A DNA stretch of 64,000 nucleotides. It comes from Bubalus kerabau. Lineage: Eukaryota; Chordata; Mammalia; Artiodactyla; Bovidae. Shown here one piece after another: positions 23,834 to 34,878 of the stretch. A program made the translations under genes and the position numbers. Below the pieces are notes generated by a model. That model was not told the DNA's origin, searched no databases, and saw only the letters and a list, made by a program, of their open reading frames with translations. Positions within the stretch are counted from its first letter, which is position 1. Every line of letters starts with the position of its first letter. Location of the stretch: the NCBI RefSeq assembly GCF_029407905.1, contig NC_073641.1, positions 19,203,001-19,267,000 on the forward strand, in the 5' to 3' direction.

Positions 23834-24576
23834 ATTAATTTATTTTAATTGGAGGATAATTACTTTACAATATTGTGGTGGTTTTTGCCATACATCAACA
23901 TGAATCAGCCACGGGTGCACATGTGTGCCCCCATCCCCCATCCTGACCCCCCTCCCCACCCCATCCCTCTGGGTTGGCTCAGAGCACCGGCTTTGAGTGC
24001 CCTGCTTCATGCATTGAGCTTGCACTGGTCATCTATTTTACATATGGTGTATACACGTTTCAATGCTATTCTTTCAAATCATCCCACTCTCGCCTTGTCC
24101 CACATAGTCCAAAAGTCTGTCTTTACATCCTGTGTCTCTGTTGCTGCCTTGCATATAGGATTGTCGTTACTGTTTTTCTAAATTCCATATATATGCGCTA
24201 ATACACTGTATTGGTGTTTCTCTTTTTGACTTATTTCACTCTGTATAATAGGTTCCAGTTTAATCCACCTCATTAGAACTGACTCAAATGCATTCTTTTT
24301 TATAGCTGAGTAATATTCCATTTTGTATATGTACCACAACTTCCTTATCCATTCATCTGCTGATGAACATCTAGGTTGCTTCCATGTCCTGGCTATTGTA
24401 AACAGTGTTGCGACGAACACTGGAGCACACGTGTCTCTTTCAATTCTGGTTTCCTCAGTGCCCAGCAGTGGGATTGCTGGCTCAAATGGCAGTTCCTTTT
24501 CCAGTCTTTTAAGGAATCTCCACACTGTTCTCCATAGTGGCTGTACCAGTTCGCGTTCCCACCAACAGTGTAAGAG
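23834..24576 (-). mobile_element. Ruminant L1 3' end, 5'-truncated
   Basis: Minus-strand L1 with a 3' untranslated region and the last part of ORF2. A perfect 19-base duplication, tgaaccctcactttttaaa, flanks it (23815-23833 and 24577-24595). The 743-base insert is relatively young. Confidence 0.95.
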
Positions 24577-24603
24577 TGAACCCTCACTTTTTAAAGACCC
24601 CAC
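24178..24603 (-). pseudogene. L1 ORF2 C-terminal remnant, 141 codons
   Basis: The open minus-strand frame reads the very end of L1 ORF2p: LLHCWWERELVQPLWRTVWRFL near its start, then a stretch with WKQPRCSSADEWIRKLWYIY, ending in EKHQYSVLAHIYGI. About nine codons at the start come from flanking DNA beyond 24576. Compared with the copy at 9.5 kb, a short in-frame piece is missing around residues 52-55 (AIPLLGTEETRIERDT). No catalytic motif lies in this part of ORF2, so it has no predicted activity. It is a recent dead-on-arrival copy, not a host gene. Confidence 0.88.
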
Positions 24604-24856
24604 AATTAAGCAGGAGGTCTAAGACACAACAGTCATAAGTAGTGAAAGGTGAAGTCAGACATATTCCAAAAGGGATATTCAAATGAAATTCAAAGGAGGG
24701 AGAAGTCTCATCTGATTGGTAAGGCCTGGGACAAGTCCATGTCAAGAGGAACCTTGACAATGATTATAGGATTAGGATTGTGGTGAATGTGGGCCATTCC
24801 AGAAGAGAGCAGAGGTGGGAAAACAGGAGCATGAGGATGCTCAGAGAGCAGAAGCT

Positions 24857-25131
24857 GCTGCTGCTGCTGCTAATTCGCTTCAGTCGTGTCCGACTCTGTG
24901 CAACCCCATAGACAGCAGCCCACCAGGCTTCCCCATCCCTGGGATTCTCCAGGCAAGAACACTGGAGTGGGTTGCCATTTCTTTCTTCAATGCATGAAAG
25001 TGAAAACTGAAAGTGAAGTTGCTCAGTTTTGTCCGACTCGTAGCGACCTCATGGACTGCAGCCTACCAGGCTCCTCTGCCCATGGGATTTTCCAAGCAAG
25101 AGTACTGGAGTGGGGTGCCATTGCCTTCTCT
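24857..25131 (+). mobile_element. BOV-A2 SINE, complete dimer
   Basis: It begins with a (GCT)n run and has two BovA units joined by the 'gcatgaaagtgaaaactgaa' linker. An 11-base duplication, gagcagaagct, flanks it (24846-24856 and 25132-25142). Confidence 0.94.
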
Positions 25132-25551
25132 GAGCAGAAGCTAGACCAGTTTAAAGGCAGGAGAGCCATCAGCGAGAAGGCAAGCAAGGGAGGATGAGTG
25201 TATGTTACAGAGGACTAGAGAGAAGAGGTCTTACAATGATTTTAGTAGACAGTGAAAAGCCATCAATGCTTTTTGACTTGGAGAGTATTTTGCCTACTAT
25301 TTTCTAGGGGTGAAATTTGAAAAACAAGATGGCAAAACAGAAAGAGGGCTGGGGTTAGGACTTCAACATATGATTTTGCTGGGGGGCAAATTCAGTCCAT
25401 AACAAATGAGCACGTGAAGAATGCAAGAGTTTGCTCCTTTTTTTCCTAAAGCTATTGAAGTAAAACCATTGGAATGTCTAATGGTTTTAACATACCTAAG
25501 ATTAAAGTGAATTTAACTGCAAGATAAGAGCATTGTGATGAAATGCTAATA

Positions 25552-25631
25552 TTAGGTTGGCCAAAAAGTACATTTGGGTTTTTCTATATCACTTTATGAG
25601 AAAACCTGAACAAACTTTTTGGTTAGCTGAA
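25552..25631. mobile_element. Mariner-type MITE (80 bp), palindromic; possible miR-2284/2285-like hairpin
   Basis: Inverted arms beginning TTAGGTTGGCCAAAAAGT and ending in AAACTTTTTGGTTAGCTGAA, with a short loop around 25585-25597. A TA dinucleotide lies at each side (25550-25551 and 25632-25633), as expected of mariner. A plus-strand transcript would fold into a long hairpin whose arms resemble, from memory, the ruminant miR-2284/2285 families. Transcription is not shown. Confidence 0.85.
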
Positions 25632-25697
25632 TACAGCCTGTGGCACCCATTCTATGAGGTTAGAGAAAACAAGGAACTTTGTGCTTCCTTCTATAAT

Positions 25698-25910
25698 GAG
25701 TAAAGTGATAAAGTGTTAGTCGCTCAGTCATGTCCACCTCTTTGCGACCCCTTGGACTGTAGCCTGCCATCCTCCTCTGTCCGTGGGATTTTCCAGGCAA
25801 GGATACCAGAGTGGGCTGCTGTGCCTTCCTCTAGGGTGTCTTCCCAACCCAGAAATCAAACCTGCTTCTCCCACATTACAGGCAGATTCTTTACTGTCTG
25901 GGCCACCAGG
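25698..25910 (-). mobile_element. Bov-tA SINE with a 32-bp target duplication
   Basis: Full-length minus-strand copy. The flanks 25666-25697 and 25911-25942 match at 31 of 32 bases (one A/T difference at the tenth base), about twice the usual length for LINE-driven insertion. Confidence 0.93.
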
Positions 25911-25979
25911 AAAACAAGGTACTTTGTGCTTCCTTCTATAATAAAACTTACCAAGTCACCAAGTAAGTCATAACTCTGC

Positions 25980-26045
25980 TTCCAGTTTCTAGCACAGGAT
26001 CTGGCTCATAAGAAGGTGCTCAGAAAACACTGGTAGATGAACAGA
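25980..26045 (+). repeat. L2 3' end fragment
   Basis: 'agcacaggatctggctcata' followed by 'agaaggtgctcagaaaacac' is the L2 3' terminal motif. Confidence 0.5.
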
Positions 26046-27074
26046 GAATAGTACTAGATTGGTTCGTGCACCATAAAAAATCCATATATCCTAAAGGCTA
26101 GTCAGCCCTTTCATCAACCCCCACTTTCCCACCACCTCACATACCTAGTGGCTTTGGACTTGAGAGCAAACAGTAAGAGATTATATATGTATGGAGGGAT
26201 GAAAGACACAAAAGAGGGTTCTCCATAATAACTTGAATATGGAGTGGACTTCTGTCTCGCTGGAGGTTAGGTTATGAAGGCAGAGTGCAGAAAAACGGCA
26301 TCATATAGTGCAAATTACCCTGAACATTCTTTAGGAAGTCATAGCATTGGAGAGATATAAAACACTCTGCTTTTTCTTCCAGCATTCAAACAGCCCACAG
26401 CTTTCTTCTGTTCAGCATCGGTTGAAGTTGGCTTGAATTGAAGGGTTTGATTGTATGAAAAAGATATTTTTAAATGCTGGAATTAACTCCATGTGGTGAT
26501 ATGCTGTCAGTATGAAAAGCACTCCAGGACAGACTGCCTGAAGGATGGTAGTTTTCTACTTCTCTCTCTCAGCCCCACATTAGGATATATGACTGTTGAG
26601 TAGAATGGTGGAGTGAAATCTCTTTCTCCTTCCCTCCCTACTGCAATGCTTCTTGATGGCCCGACCTGTGTGGTTGATTTCCCTCAAGTTAAAATGCACA
26701 TATGATGAGATTTCTCTGTACCCAGAGTTGGGGTTGCTGCTTGCACAGATGAGAATAAGGATCACACATTGCTGGGGTGATGATGCTTGCAAGAATGTAG
26801 TAAAGTGCATGAGCCAGGCAGGTGCGGATCAACACCCGGCCATGGCCACTCTGGCCAGAGTAGAGTCAGGACAATCGGTGTTCAGTTGTGGAAAAAGTGA
26901 AATTATGTCTGCCTATTTGGATGATTTCAGGGATTTTCAAGAGATTCTGGGTATCACCATGTGCTGAAGCAGGACACACAGTTGGCATAGTGGAAGGAAC
27001 TTGGTCTTGGAAGAAAGGAAAACGAGGGTGGAGTTTCAGCCTCACCTCTCCTCACTTCCCTCTCACCAATGTTT
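26046..27074. other. Unassigned sequence
   Basis: It holds a 104-codon open frame on the plus strand (26653-26967) in non-repeat DNA. I do not recognise the translation and see no splice or promoter context, so I do not call it a gene. Confidence 0.4.
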
Positions 27075-27595
27075 GCTTGTTTGTTTCAGCTTTATTGAGA
27101 AATAATTGACAAATAAAAATTGTATACACTTAAGGTGTACAACATGATGTTTTGTTTTACATGTACATTGTGAAATGATTACCACAATCAAGCTAGTTAT
27201 CCGTCACCTCACATGGTTTGCTTTTTTTCTTATGGGATGAGGGTGCTTGAGATTTACGCTCTCAGCAGATTTCAAGTATATAATACAATACTTTTAACTG
27301 CAGTCACTATTCAGGACATTGGATCTCCAGAATTTACTCATCTTGCATAACTGAAACTTTGTAACTTTTGACTAATATCCCCCAGATTCCAGCCCCTGGC
27401 AAACACCCTTCTACTCTCTGTTTCTGTGAGTTCTACTTCTTTAGATTCTACTTGTAAGATCATGCAGTATTTGTCTTTCAGTGTCTGGCTAATTTCCTTT
27501 AGCTAAGCTGCTCCAGATTCATCTATATTGTAGCAAATGGCAGGACTTCCTTCTTTTTAAAGGCTGAATAATATTCCATTGTATGTATGTATGTA

Positions 27596-27631
<36 letters not shown>

Positions 27632-27930
27632 GGATCCCTCAATGGCTCAGCAGGTAAAGAATCTACCTGCAGTTCAAGAGACACAGGAGACTTGGGTTCA
27701 GTCCCTGAGTCAGGAAGATCCCCTGGAGAAGGAAATGGCAACCCACTCTAGTAGTCTTGCCTGGAAAATCTCATGGACAGAGGAGCCTGGCAGGTTATAG
27801 TCCATGGGGTCACAAAGAGTTGGATATGACTGAGCAAAGCATAGCATATATATGTATATTCCACATTTTCTTTGTTCGTTCATTCATCAACAAACACTTA
27901 ACATTGTTTCCATATCTTGTTAACCTCGTG
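27075..27930 (-). mobile_element. Old L1 3' end, split by Bov-tA
   Basis: Antisense old L1: 'agctttattgagaaataatt' at the start, 'aaggctgaataatattccat' at about 27560. It resumes after the SINE with 'ttccacattttctttgttcg'. A (TG)n(TA)n microsatellite lies at 27582-27631. Confidence 0.72.
27631..27843 (+). mobile_element. Bov-tA SINE in the TA-rich part of L1
   Basis: Head and tail on the plus strand, with a 14-base insertion or duplication in the head ('gagacacaggagacttggg'). TA-rich flanks make the duplication ambiguous. Confidence 0.86.
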
Positions 27931-28244
27931 TCTTTGTGATTGTGAGATCTTTGGCAAAGTACCTGAACAACTGTTATGTGGACAATAATACAAGATAGAG
28001 GTATTCAGAGGATTGCAAGAGAAAATGTATATGAAGTGTTTAACTTAGAGGCTGGGACAAGCTAACCAATGAAGATATGGTAGTTTTCTAGTTACCTCCT
28101 AACCATGTGAGCAAACCCATTTGGGAGGTGGGAGTGGGAGTGGGAATATGATAAACAAAAAGAAAAAAACAAATAGTAAGTTACCTTGGCTAATCCCATA
28201 CAATCAGACATAATTAATGGACTAGCCAAGATGACATAACAGGT

Positions 28245-28385
28245 GTAGAGAATCCTGGACTGTGGGTCAAGAGACTGGCTTCTGGTTCTGGGTAAACCTT
28301 GGGCAAGTCCTCTCTCCTTTCTGTTCCATTAACAGTAAAATGAAGGACTTGAAAGATCTCTAAAATCTCTTCCACTTCTAAGATG
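28245..28385 (+). repeat. MIR-related SINE (MIR3-like)
   Basis: 'cttgggcaagtcctctctcc' and the closing 'aagatctctaaaatctcttc' fit the MIR/MIR3 group on the plus strand. Confidence 0.45.
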
Positions 28386-29281
28386 ATAACCATTTATGTC
28401 ATGTCTCCTCATTGATTCTCTTACACCTTCCAAGTTAAACCATTTCTTTGGTTGGTCTTAAAATTTCACCATCAAATAGCTCTAGGCTCCCTTTGCAATA
28501 TTTTCTCCTACTCTCACCTTGGAAAACCAACACTGCAGCAAATTGTCTCTTGTCCCCTGCATTCTCACCTTTGTTCGTCTCTGCCCCTCTTCATCTGTGG
28601 ATAATCTTCTCATCCTTTACCACATGCCACATGATACCATGTCCATGAAGCTCTTCTGTATTTCCTCAAGATGTTTGTGTTGTATTCTTCTGTGGGGTCC
28701 CAATCACTGTCTTTTAGGTGCTGGTTGGCAGTGAGGGAGCAGTGGGGTGATGGGGGACGGTGGGGGGGGGTGGTCCTGGTAGTTCTAACATTATTGGGCC
28801 TATGTGGTATCATATCTGCAGCAAAGTGTGTGGACTCAGCTGGTAACTGAGGGAAAGACCCTTTAAATGATGCTTTTACAGAACTCTGAAAGAAGAGAGC
28901 TGCTTTTCACAGTCAGGTTCTGGAAACAGTGAGGCGTAGATGACATTTCTTTTAAGCTGTATGCAAAGTTTCCCCCAGAGGAAAGAGATTAGAAGACAAC
29001 ATTAATTATTCTCAAAACTGTGAGTCCTGATTTTCACTAATTACTTAAATTTGCCAACTGCCTATTCTGACTTGTGACAGTCCACTGGTAGGAATCCAGA
29101 CCTGCAGAGAGAAAACTATTTCCTTCTGGAAGGACCTGCTAGACCTCTCCAGCATGTCTAAAGTGCAAGGAAGCAGAGCAATGACTCAGCAACCCCAGTG
29201 AAGGGGTCTGGATCTGAGACCCTCAGCCACCACTGCTCATCAGTGGAAGAATTCTCACAAGTAGTACATCCTTCTGTGCAC
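28386..29281. other. Unassigned sequence with a G-rich tract
   Basis: No gene seen. A G-run cluster lies at 28744-28770 (runs of 4, 5, 2 and 9 G). Confidence 0.45.
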
Positions 29282-29395
29282 CGTAGTGGTTCATAGCATG
29301 GACCTTGGAGCCATAATTCCTGGGTTCAAATCCCAGTTCCTACCCTCCTGCCTGGCTAACTTTGTGATCTTGACAAGTCACCCAGCCTTGCCCCG
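29282..29395 (+). repeat. MIR SINE fragment
   Basis: 'catggaccttggagccataa' followed by 'ctgggttcaaatcccagttc' is the MIR head and core on the plus strand. Confidence 0.62.
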
Positions 29396-29989
29396 TGCAG
29401 GGCTTTGGCTGGGTTTGAAGACTGTTTCATCAGGCCCACGTCTGCTCCCCTCTTTTCTCCCTGATCTCCTTGGGGGATGTTGTCAGCACAGCCTGGCGTG
29501 GCCAGAGCTAGGCCACTTCTAGTAGTATCTGTTCAGGAGGCTCTTCTAACTTTCCTTCAAGGTTTCCAGCTGCCTTCTCAGCAGGCCCATCTCCTTGATG
29601 ACCTCTGGGAATATTCTCATCTTATGCTCTGTGGCCTCATGGTTTCTTTGGATGAAGATGGGTAAAATGGGTCAGATTAACAATTTACTGGGGAGGCAGC
29701 TAAAATATGCGGCCTCCCTCCTGCTGTCTGAGAGTACATATTGTATTAACTTGTTTTTCATTCATTCAGCTAGTCTTTACTAAGCATCTATATGGATACA
29801 GTGGGCTGTTCAGATTAACAGATGTCTGCTGAAATACGAGGCAGTGCCAATGAAGTCTCTCTAAAACAGACATAATACAGAATTTCCTCAGCTAGGATTT
29901 ACTAAGCATGAGACAAACGTTGATTTTTGCCCTTTTCCTGGTTGTGGCCTATTGGAGCCTCAACTACATTATAAAACAATGAGTGCTAA
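29396..29989. other. Unassigned sequence
   Basis: No gene recognised. A short stretch at 29758-29810 ('tcattcattcagctagtctt') may be antisense L2. Confidence 0.4.
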
Positions 29990-30345
29990 AATGGAAGAAA
30001 TAAAGGGAGAGTTTAGAAAGGTTAGCTAATCCAGAGTTAGGGTTCTTGGAAGAAGTGATCTCCAAAGAAGACCTAAGGACTTGAAAAATAAATATGAGCT
30101 TACCATCCAAAGTGCAGGGTATGGGGCCTGCTCCAGGCAGAATTTCCTTCTGAGCTTTGGATGATGAGAGAGCACAGCTCTGACTGGGGACCTGAAATAG
30201 TGACTTTTGGATAAAGGAGTAGACCAGTGGGGGAGTGTACTTGAGGTCGTGAGAGAATTACAAGGTGATATTTGGATTTTAGAAAGATTGTTCCAGTCAT
30301 AGCAGGAGGATGGATGGCGGAGATCCAGAGTGCAGGCAGCTGTTC
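29990..30345 (-). repeat. Probable antisense L2 fragment
   Basis: A string of features (a 'gaagacctaaggacttgaaa' segment, then 'agaaagattgttccagtcat') runs in the order expected of antisense L2, but diverged enough to leave doubt. Confidence 0.38.
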
Positions 30346-30547
30346 AGCTTGCGCGCAGCAAGTCCGTACTGGGGTGAGTGAAGAAAGAGAGCTCAGGATC
30401 ACTGTTGGGAGACAGTTCTCACAGTGCATTGTTTAAGAAACTGATTATGACTCTGCACAGTAGCTTTGCTCTATCTGACCTTCAGCTTTTTTCTCTGTAA
30501 AATGCGTATTTCTAAAAACTTACAAATGTAGTTCTGAATCATTTTTT

Positions 30548-31125
30548 AGGACCTTTTTTTAAAAAAAATATTATTGATATATAGTTGATATACAATGTTG
30601 TGTTAACTTCTGCTGTCCAGTGATTTGTTGTACATGTTTTACATACACAAATGTGTATGTAAAATATGTATATGTAAAACATGTTGTGTATTATGATTTA
30701 TATACATATACACACACAACTAATGTATATATGTATACACAATGTATATATATACATATGTATGTATACATATACTAATGTATATAGATATACATATATA
30801 TATTATATATATTAGTATATATGTATATGTATGTATACATATATACATATACATGTACACATATATATGTATATATATATACATTCTTCTCATATTCTTT
30901 TCCATTATGGTTTATCATGGCATACTGAATGTAGTTCCCTGTGCTAAGCAGTAGGACCTTGTTTATCCATCCTATATATAATAGTTCACATCTGCTAATC
31001 CCAAACTTCCAATCTGTCCCTCCCCTACAGCCCTCCCCTTGGAAATCACAAAAGACCTACAGTAATATTAATATGTACTTCTTCTTGATGTTTAAACTTT
31101 CATTGTATCCCTCCTCCTCCCCAAC
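30548..31125 (-). mobile_element. Old L1 3' end with expanded TA/CA microsatellite
   Basis: 'gatatatagttgatatacaa' at 30576 and 'tagttccctgtgctaagcag' at 30932 are antisense 3' L1. Between them, about 30640-30885, an A/T-rich TATA/CATA/TGTA repeat has expanded far beyond the usual length. Confidence 0.75.
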
Positions 31126-31134
31126 CCATATCTC

Positions 31135-31527
31135 TGTATTGATTTTCTAGGGCTGCCGTAGCAAACACCACCAACTGGGTGGCTCACACAAAATAGATTG
31201 ATTTTCTCACAGTTCTGGAGGCTGGAAGTCTGAACAAGGTGTTACTGGGTACGGCTTCTAGTGAGGCCTCTCTTCTTGCAAATGGTTGCCTTCTCACTGT
31301 GTCTTCACGTGGTCTTTCCTCTGTGTGCACACATTTCTGGAGCATCTTTGTGTGTTCAAATTTCCTCCTCTTATAAGGACACCAGTCATATTGGAGTAAG
31401 GTCCACCTAATGGCCTCACTTTAACTTAATTAACTCTGTAAAGGCCCTTTCTCCAAGTACAGCCACCTTCTGAGGTGCTAGAATGGGCTTCTACATACGA
31501 ATTTCAAGGAATACACAATATCATAGC
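31135..31527 (-). mobile_element. MLT1-type LTR, antisense
   Basis: 'tgtattgattttctagggct' at the left edge is the complement of an MLT1 3' end, followed by 'cagttctggaggctggaagt' and 'ttcctcctcttataaggaca'. It is a single LTR without internal sequence. Confidence 0.82.
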
Positions 31528-31929
31528 TCTTTCCTTTTTAAACCTATTTTGAATTTTATAAATTTTCTAAAAATTTAGTTTTTTTAGTTTAAATTAAAAT
31601 TTGATTTTAAAATAAAAAAATTAATTTTTAGTTCTAAAAATTGATTAAATTTTCTAAAACTAGAAACATCCAGGCTTGGTTGGAGGCACAACCTTCCCTA
31701 AATTCTGGTTCTCTTTTCTATGCCCCTTTCCCCTGTGTTTGATCCTTATATGAGTTAGTGATGGTGATGGTGGTTTTATACGACATCCATCTGTGGGAAA
31801 AACAAGAACTAGCTTTTCTTCTTTGGTATAGTAGCCGAATTTAGTTTCCTACAGTATAGCTGAATTCTCTCCTCTGCAATAGTAGGCCTTGTTCCCTCCT
31901 TTGTTCAGTTCTAGTCTTTATGCCCCAAT
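31528..31929. other. A/T-rich low-complexity stretch and unassigned sequence
   Basis: 31545-31665 consists almost only of A and T with many small palindromes. No gene. Confidence 0.5.
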
Positions 31930-32245
31930 GAGAGTCTTACTTTTTGGCTAGGCCTTGTTTTCTTTCACATGCCTTGGCTGCCCAGAATAACTTCCAAATG
32001 AATTTATATCCTGTTCCTCCTAACCTCTTTCAAAAATCATCTCAAAACCCCACCATGATCTCCAAAAGCTTATTGCATGAATGTTCTCTCATTGTTTCCT
32101 GTCATTAGCCCAACGGGACTTGCTCACATGTTTCAAATGCAGCCTCTTTAAGGCCAGGATTTCATTCCATTTTCCTGCCTTTGTCCACTGTGTTTTAGTA
32201 GCTCAGAAGGGCACGCATCCCTGGCACCCCATGAATAAATGAAAT
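31930..32245 (+). repeat. L2 LINE 3' region
   Basis: 'catgccttggctgcccagaa' through 'ctctttaaggccaggatttc' and the closing 'ccatgaataaatgaaat' follow the L2 3' end order on the plus strand. Confidence 0.55.
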
Positions 32246-33854
32246 CGCACACGGTAATAATGACTATAGGGCATGCACTCCTCCACCTGCCTACAGAGCG
32301 AACTGCGCTTTTGACTCTTTTGCAAAATCATAACGACTCACTGGAGGTCTCTTCCGACCTACCTGATTCCAAGCCCAGTGAATTATAAACATATTTTATT
32401 TAACAAATTCACTTTTATTACTACAGTCAGCTCCTATCACAATAGTTAAGGTTCTGTTTGTAGGTTCATAACTTGGCCGTAAAATTTTGCTTCAGGCAGA
32501 TACTTCGGTCTAATGACTCTTGGTACAAAATGTCATTATCAGAATCTCTTTCTTATAACATCAAAGAAAGTAAAAAAAAAAAAGCTTGGACTTAAAAAGA
32601 AAACAAAAAAGAGACTTTTCAAACTCTATTATTTTGCCTGGTGCCTCTTCAAGATGCTCTCTGGACTACCTTCCCTCAAACATGGATTCTAACAGGAGTG
32701 CTTGAAGCTTGAAACTGACTCTGGCACTTACAAATGCATTTTGGTATTTTTTGGGCTTGTTTCTGGTAGACAAATCTTTAGAATAAATAAAAATGATTGC
32801 CTATTTTGACTAAATATGACTTTTTCTTAAATACTCACAATGGGGCCTACCTTCTGCAAAGATAGGAGCCCTTGTCACTTAGAAGCTCTTGTTAACACTT
32901 ACAAAAGGACCCGGGAGGCATGTTCAATAATGGTTTCTTTTAAATGCCAGTTATTTAGTTAAAAGGGGGAGTAACTGTAGAAGGATTAAAAGATTTATTT
33001 TCTTTTAAAATCTATGGTTTCTTTAAAGTTCAGGGATAAACGTGCAATTGCCTGTGTCTTACCTGCATCCTTCTAAACAACCAGTGAACCTATTCCAGAA
33101 GAAATTCAATTTCCCCCTGAAGGAGTGTAAGTGAAGAGAGGCCCACTCAAACGCAGAGACAGATTGCCTTGACAAGCTCTCCAACAGGGAATGAAACCAG
33201 ATGGGGATTGAAATAGCTCAGGGGCCACCAGTCCATGCCCAGCTAATTGTGTTAGCTGTGCTCAGACTACAAGGAAGAAAGAAATTGTGACTAAGGGAGA
33301 GATGCCCTTAAAAACCTAAGGCTCCTACATCACTGTAATGATGTCATGGCATGAATAAGCCCAGAACTCAAATAAAAGGATTTACTACCTCTTGTTCTCT
33401 TTTCAGCTGACTGGGGAGAATGGAGATGAGATCAGTTACTTTTTGGTTGCCAATTAATATATGCTTTGGGCTAAAAAATATTATGGAAGTAGAAGAGTAC
33501 TGAATTGTTGGCAAGAACATCAAAGGTTAAATATACCAATGGTTGCAAGTTTTCACCAATATGTGTTTCTTTCAGTCACCCTGAGCTGGAGGATGGTCAA
33601 GGTGGCTGGGATGCTGGGATCCTGGGATGCTAGTTGATAGCTGAAGGCAACTGCTGCTTTGATATGGGACATTAGGTGAAGTCACTTTGATGACTTTGCA
33701 CCTTAATTCATTTACATCGTGAAGGCAGTGTAAATAGCTGGGGCAAAGAATTGTAATATTTGAGACATTTGTCCTTTTATTTGTTGTCCCTGATGAGACT
33801 TTACCTTCCACAAAAAGCAGCCACATTTACTTTTAGTTTAAAGCAATTGGTCTC
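32246..33854. other. 1.6 kb without a recognisable repeat or gene
   Basis: No ruminant repeat and no exon I can support. A TGATGTCA site (CRE-like, one base from the canonical octamer) lies at 33339-33346, which alone is weak evidence. Confidence 0.45.
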
Positions 33855-34125
33855 TAGCCAATGTCATGAGCATCTCTAGGGAACTTGTTTGAAATACAAA
33901 TTATTAGCTCTGCCTCAGGCCTACAGACCCTGATGCTTGAAAAGTTGAAGACAGGAGGAGAAAGGGACGACAGAGAATGAGATGATTGGATGGCATCACT
34001 GATTCAATGGACATGAGTTTGAGCAAGCAGTCCATGGGGACGCAAAGAGTCAGACATGACTGAGCGACTGAACAATAACAACAGGCCTACAGAATTCAGG
34101 TGTGGGATGTTGCCTGTTCATCACC
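33855..34125 (+). repeat. MER5A-like hAT element, interrupted by BovB
   Basis: 'agggaacttgtttgaaatac' and 'ctctgcctcaggcctacaga' follow the MER5A order. After the BovB insert the sequence resumes with 'aattcaggtgtggg'. Identification rests on resemblance. Confidence 0.5.
33928..34081 (+). mobile_element. BovB 3' tail, 154 bp
   Basis: The last part of BovB on the plus strand with an internal deletion of about 50 bases at 34025. A 12-base duplication, caggcctacaga, flanks it (33916-33927 and 34082-34093). Confidence 0.92.
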
Positions 34126-34334
34126 TTTAGATGGTCAACCTACAAAGAAGTCTGTAGGACTGATCTTTTCAGATTCACATATGAAAATATATAGGGACAT
34201 CTCTCTGATGTCTGGCCCATGTGTCAGCCTGGCCCTCAGAACTCAGGTACTTCCCCATTTTAACATGACCCTCAGCCACATCTCCAAGGCTGATGAAGTC
34301 AACAGCAGCAGCTATAAAAGCAGGTTGATCTGTA

Positions 34335-34850
34335 ACAGATAAAAGGTGGCATGTGATCAAACAGACCAGATTCGAATCCTAGCTTTGTCATTTACTAAGT
34401 ATGTGAATTCATGAGGTGATAATAGGTAACAATATTTTCCTCCAAGTATTATTGTAAAGGACTTCCCTGGTAGTTCAGCTGGTAAAGAATTCGCTTGCAA
34501 TGCAGGAGCCCCCGGTTTGATTCCTGGGTCATTAAAATCCCCTGGAGAAGGGAAAAGCTACCCACTCGAGTATTCATGGGCTACCTTGGTGGCTCAGATG
34601 GTAAAGAATCCACCTGCAATGTGGGAGACCTGGCTTCGATCCCTGGGTTAGGATGATTCTCTGGAGAAGGGAATGGCAACCCACTCCAGTATTCTTGCCT
34701 GGAGAATCCCCATGGACAGAGGAGTCTTGACGGGCTACAGTCCATGGGGTCACAAGGAATCAATCAGGACTGAGGGACTAAGAACACAAGCACATTATTG
34801 TAAAAGTAAATGAAACAACCCCTCAGGGCCATGGCATATTTTTATATTTT
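34335..34850 (+). repeat. MIR SINE, split by a Bov-tA dimer
   Basis: 'gaccagattcgaatcctagc' is the MIR head. The MIR resumes after the insert at 34805 with 'agtaaatgaaacaacccctc'. Diverged. Confidence 0.5.
34459..34793 (+). mobile_element. Dimeric Bov-tA SINE
   Basis: The same head-to-tail structure as at 4195-4521: a first unit cut in its tail ('actcgagtattcatgggcta' junction) followed by a complete Bov-tA. An 11-base duplication, attattgtaaa, flanks it (34448-34458 and 34794-34804). Confidence 0.92.
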
Positions 34851-34878
34851 AACAGGGATAAAACTGAGTTGAGACATT

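Noticed and set aside
26653..26967. 104-codon open frame in non-repeat DNA
   Set aside because: The translation matches no family I know, it lacks splice or promoter context, and frames of this length occur by chance in 64 kb.
30720..30954. Open frames on both strands with I/Y/T-rich protein
   Set aside because: They are translations of a TA/CA microsatellite.
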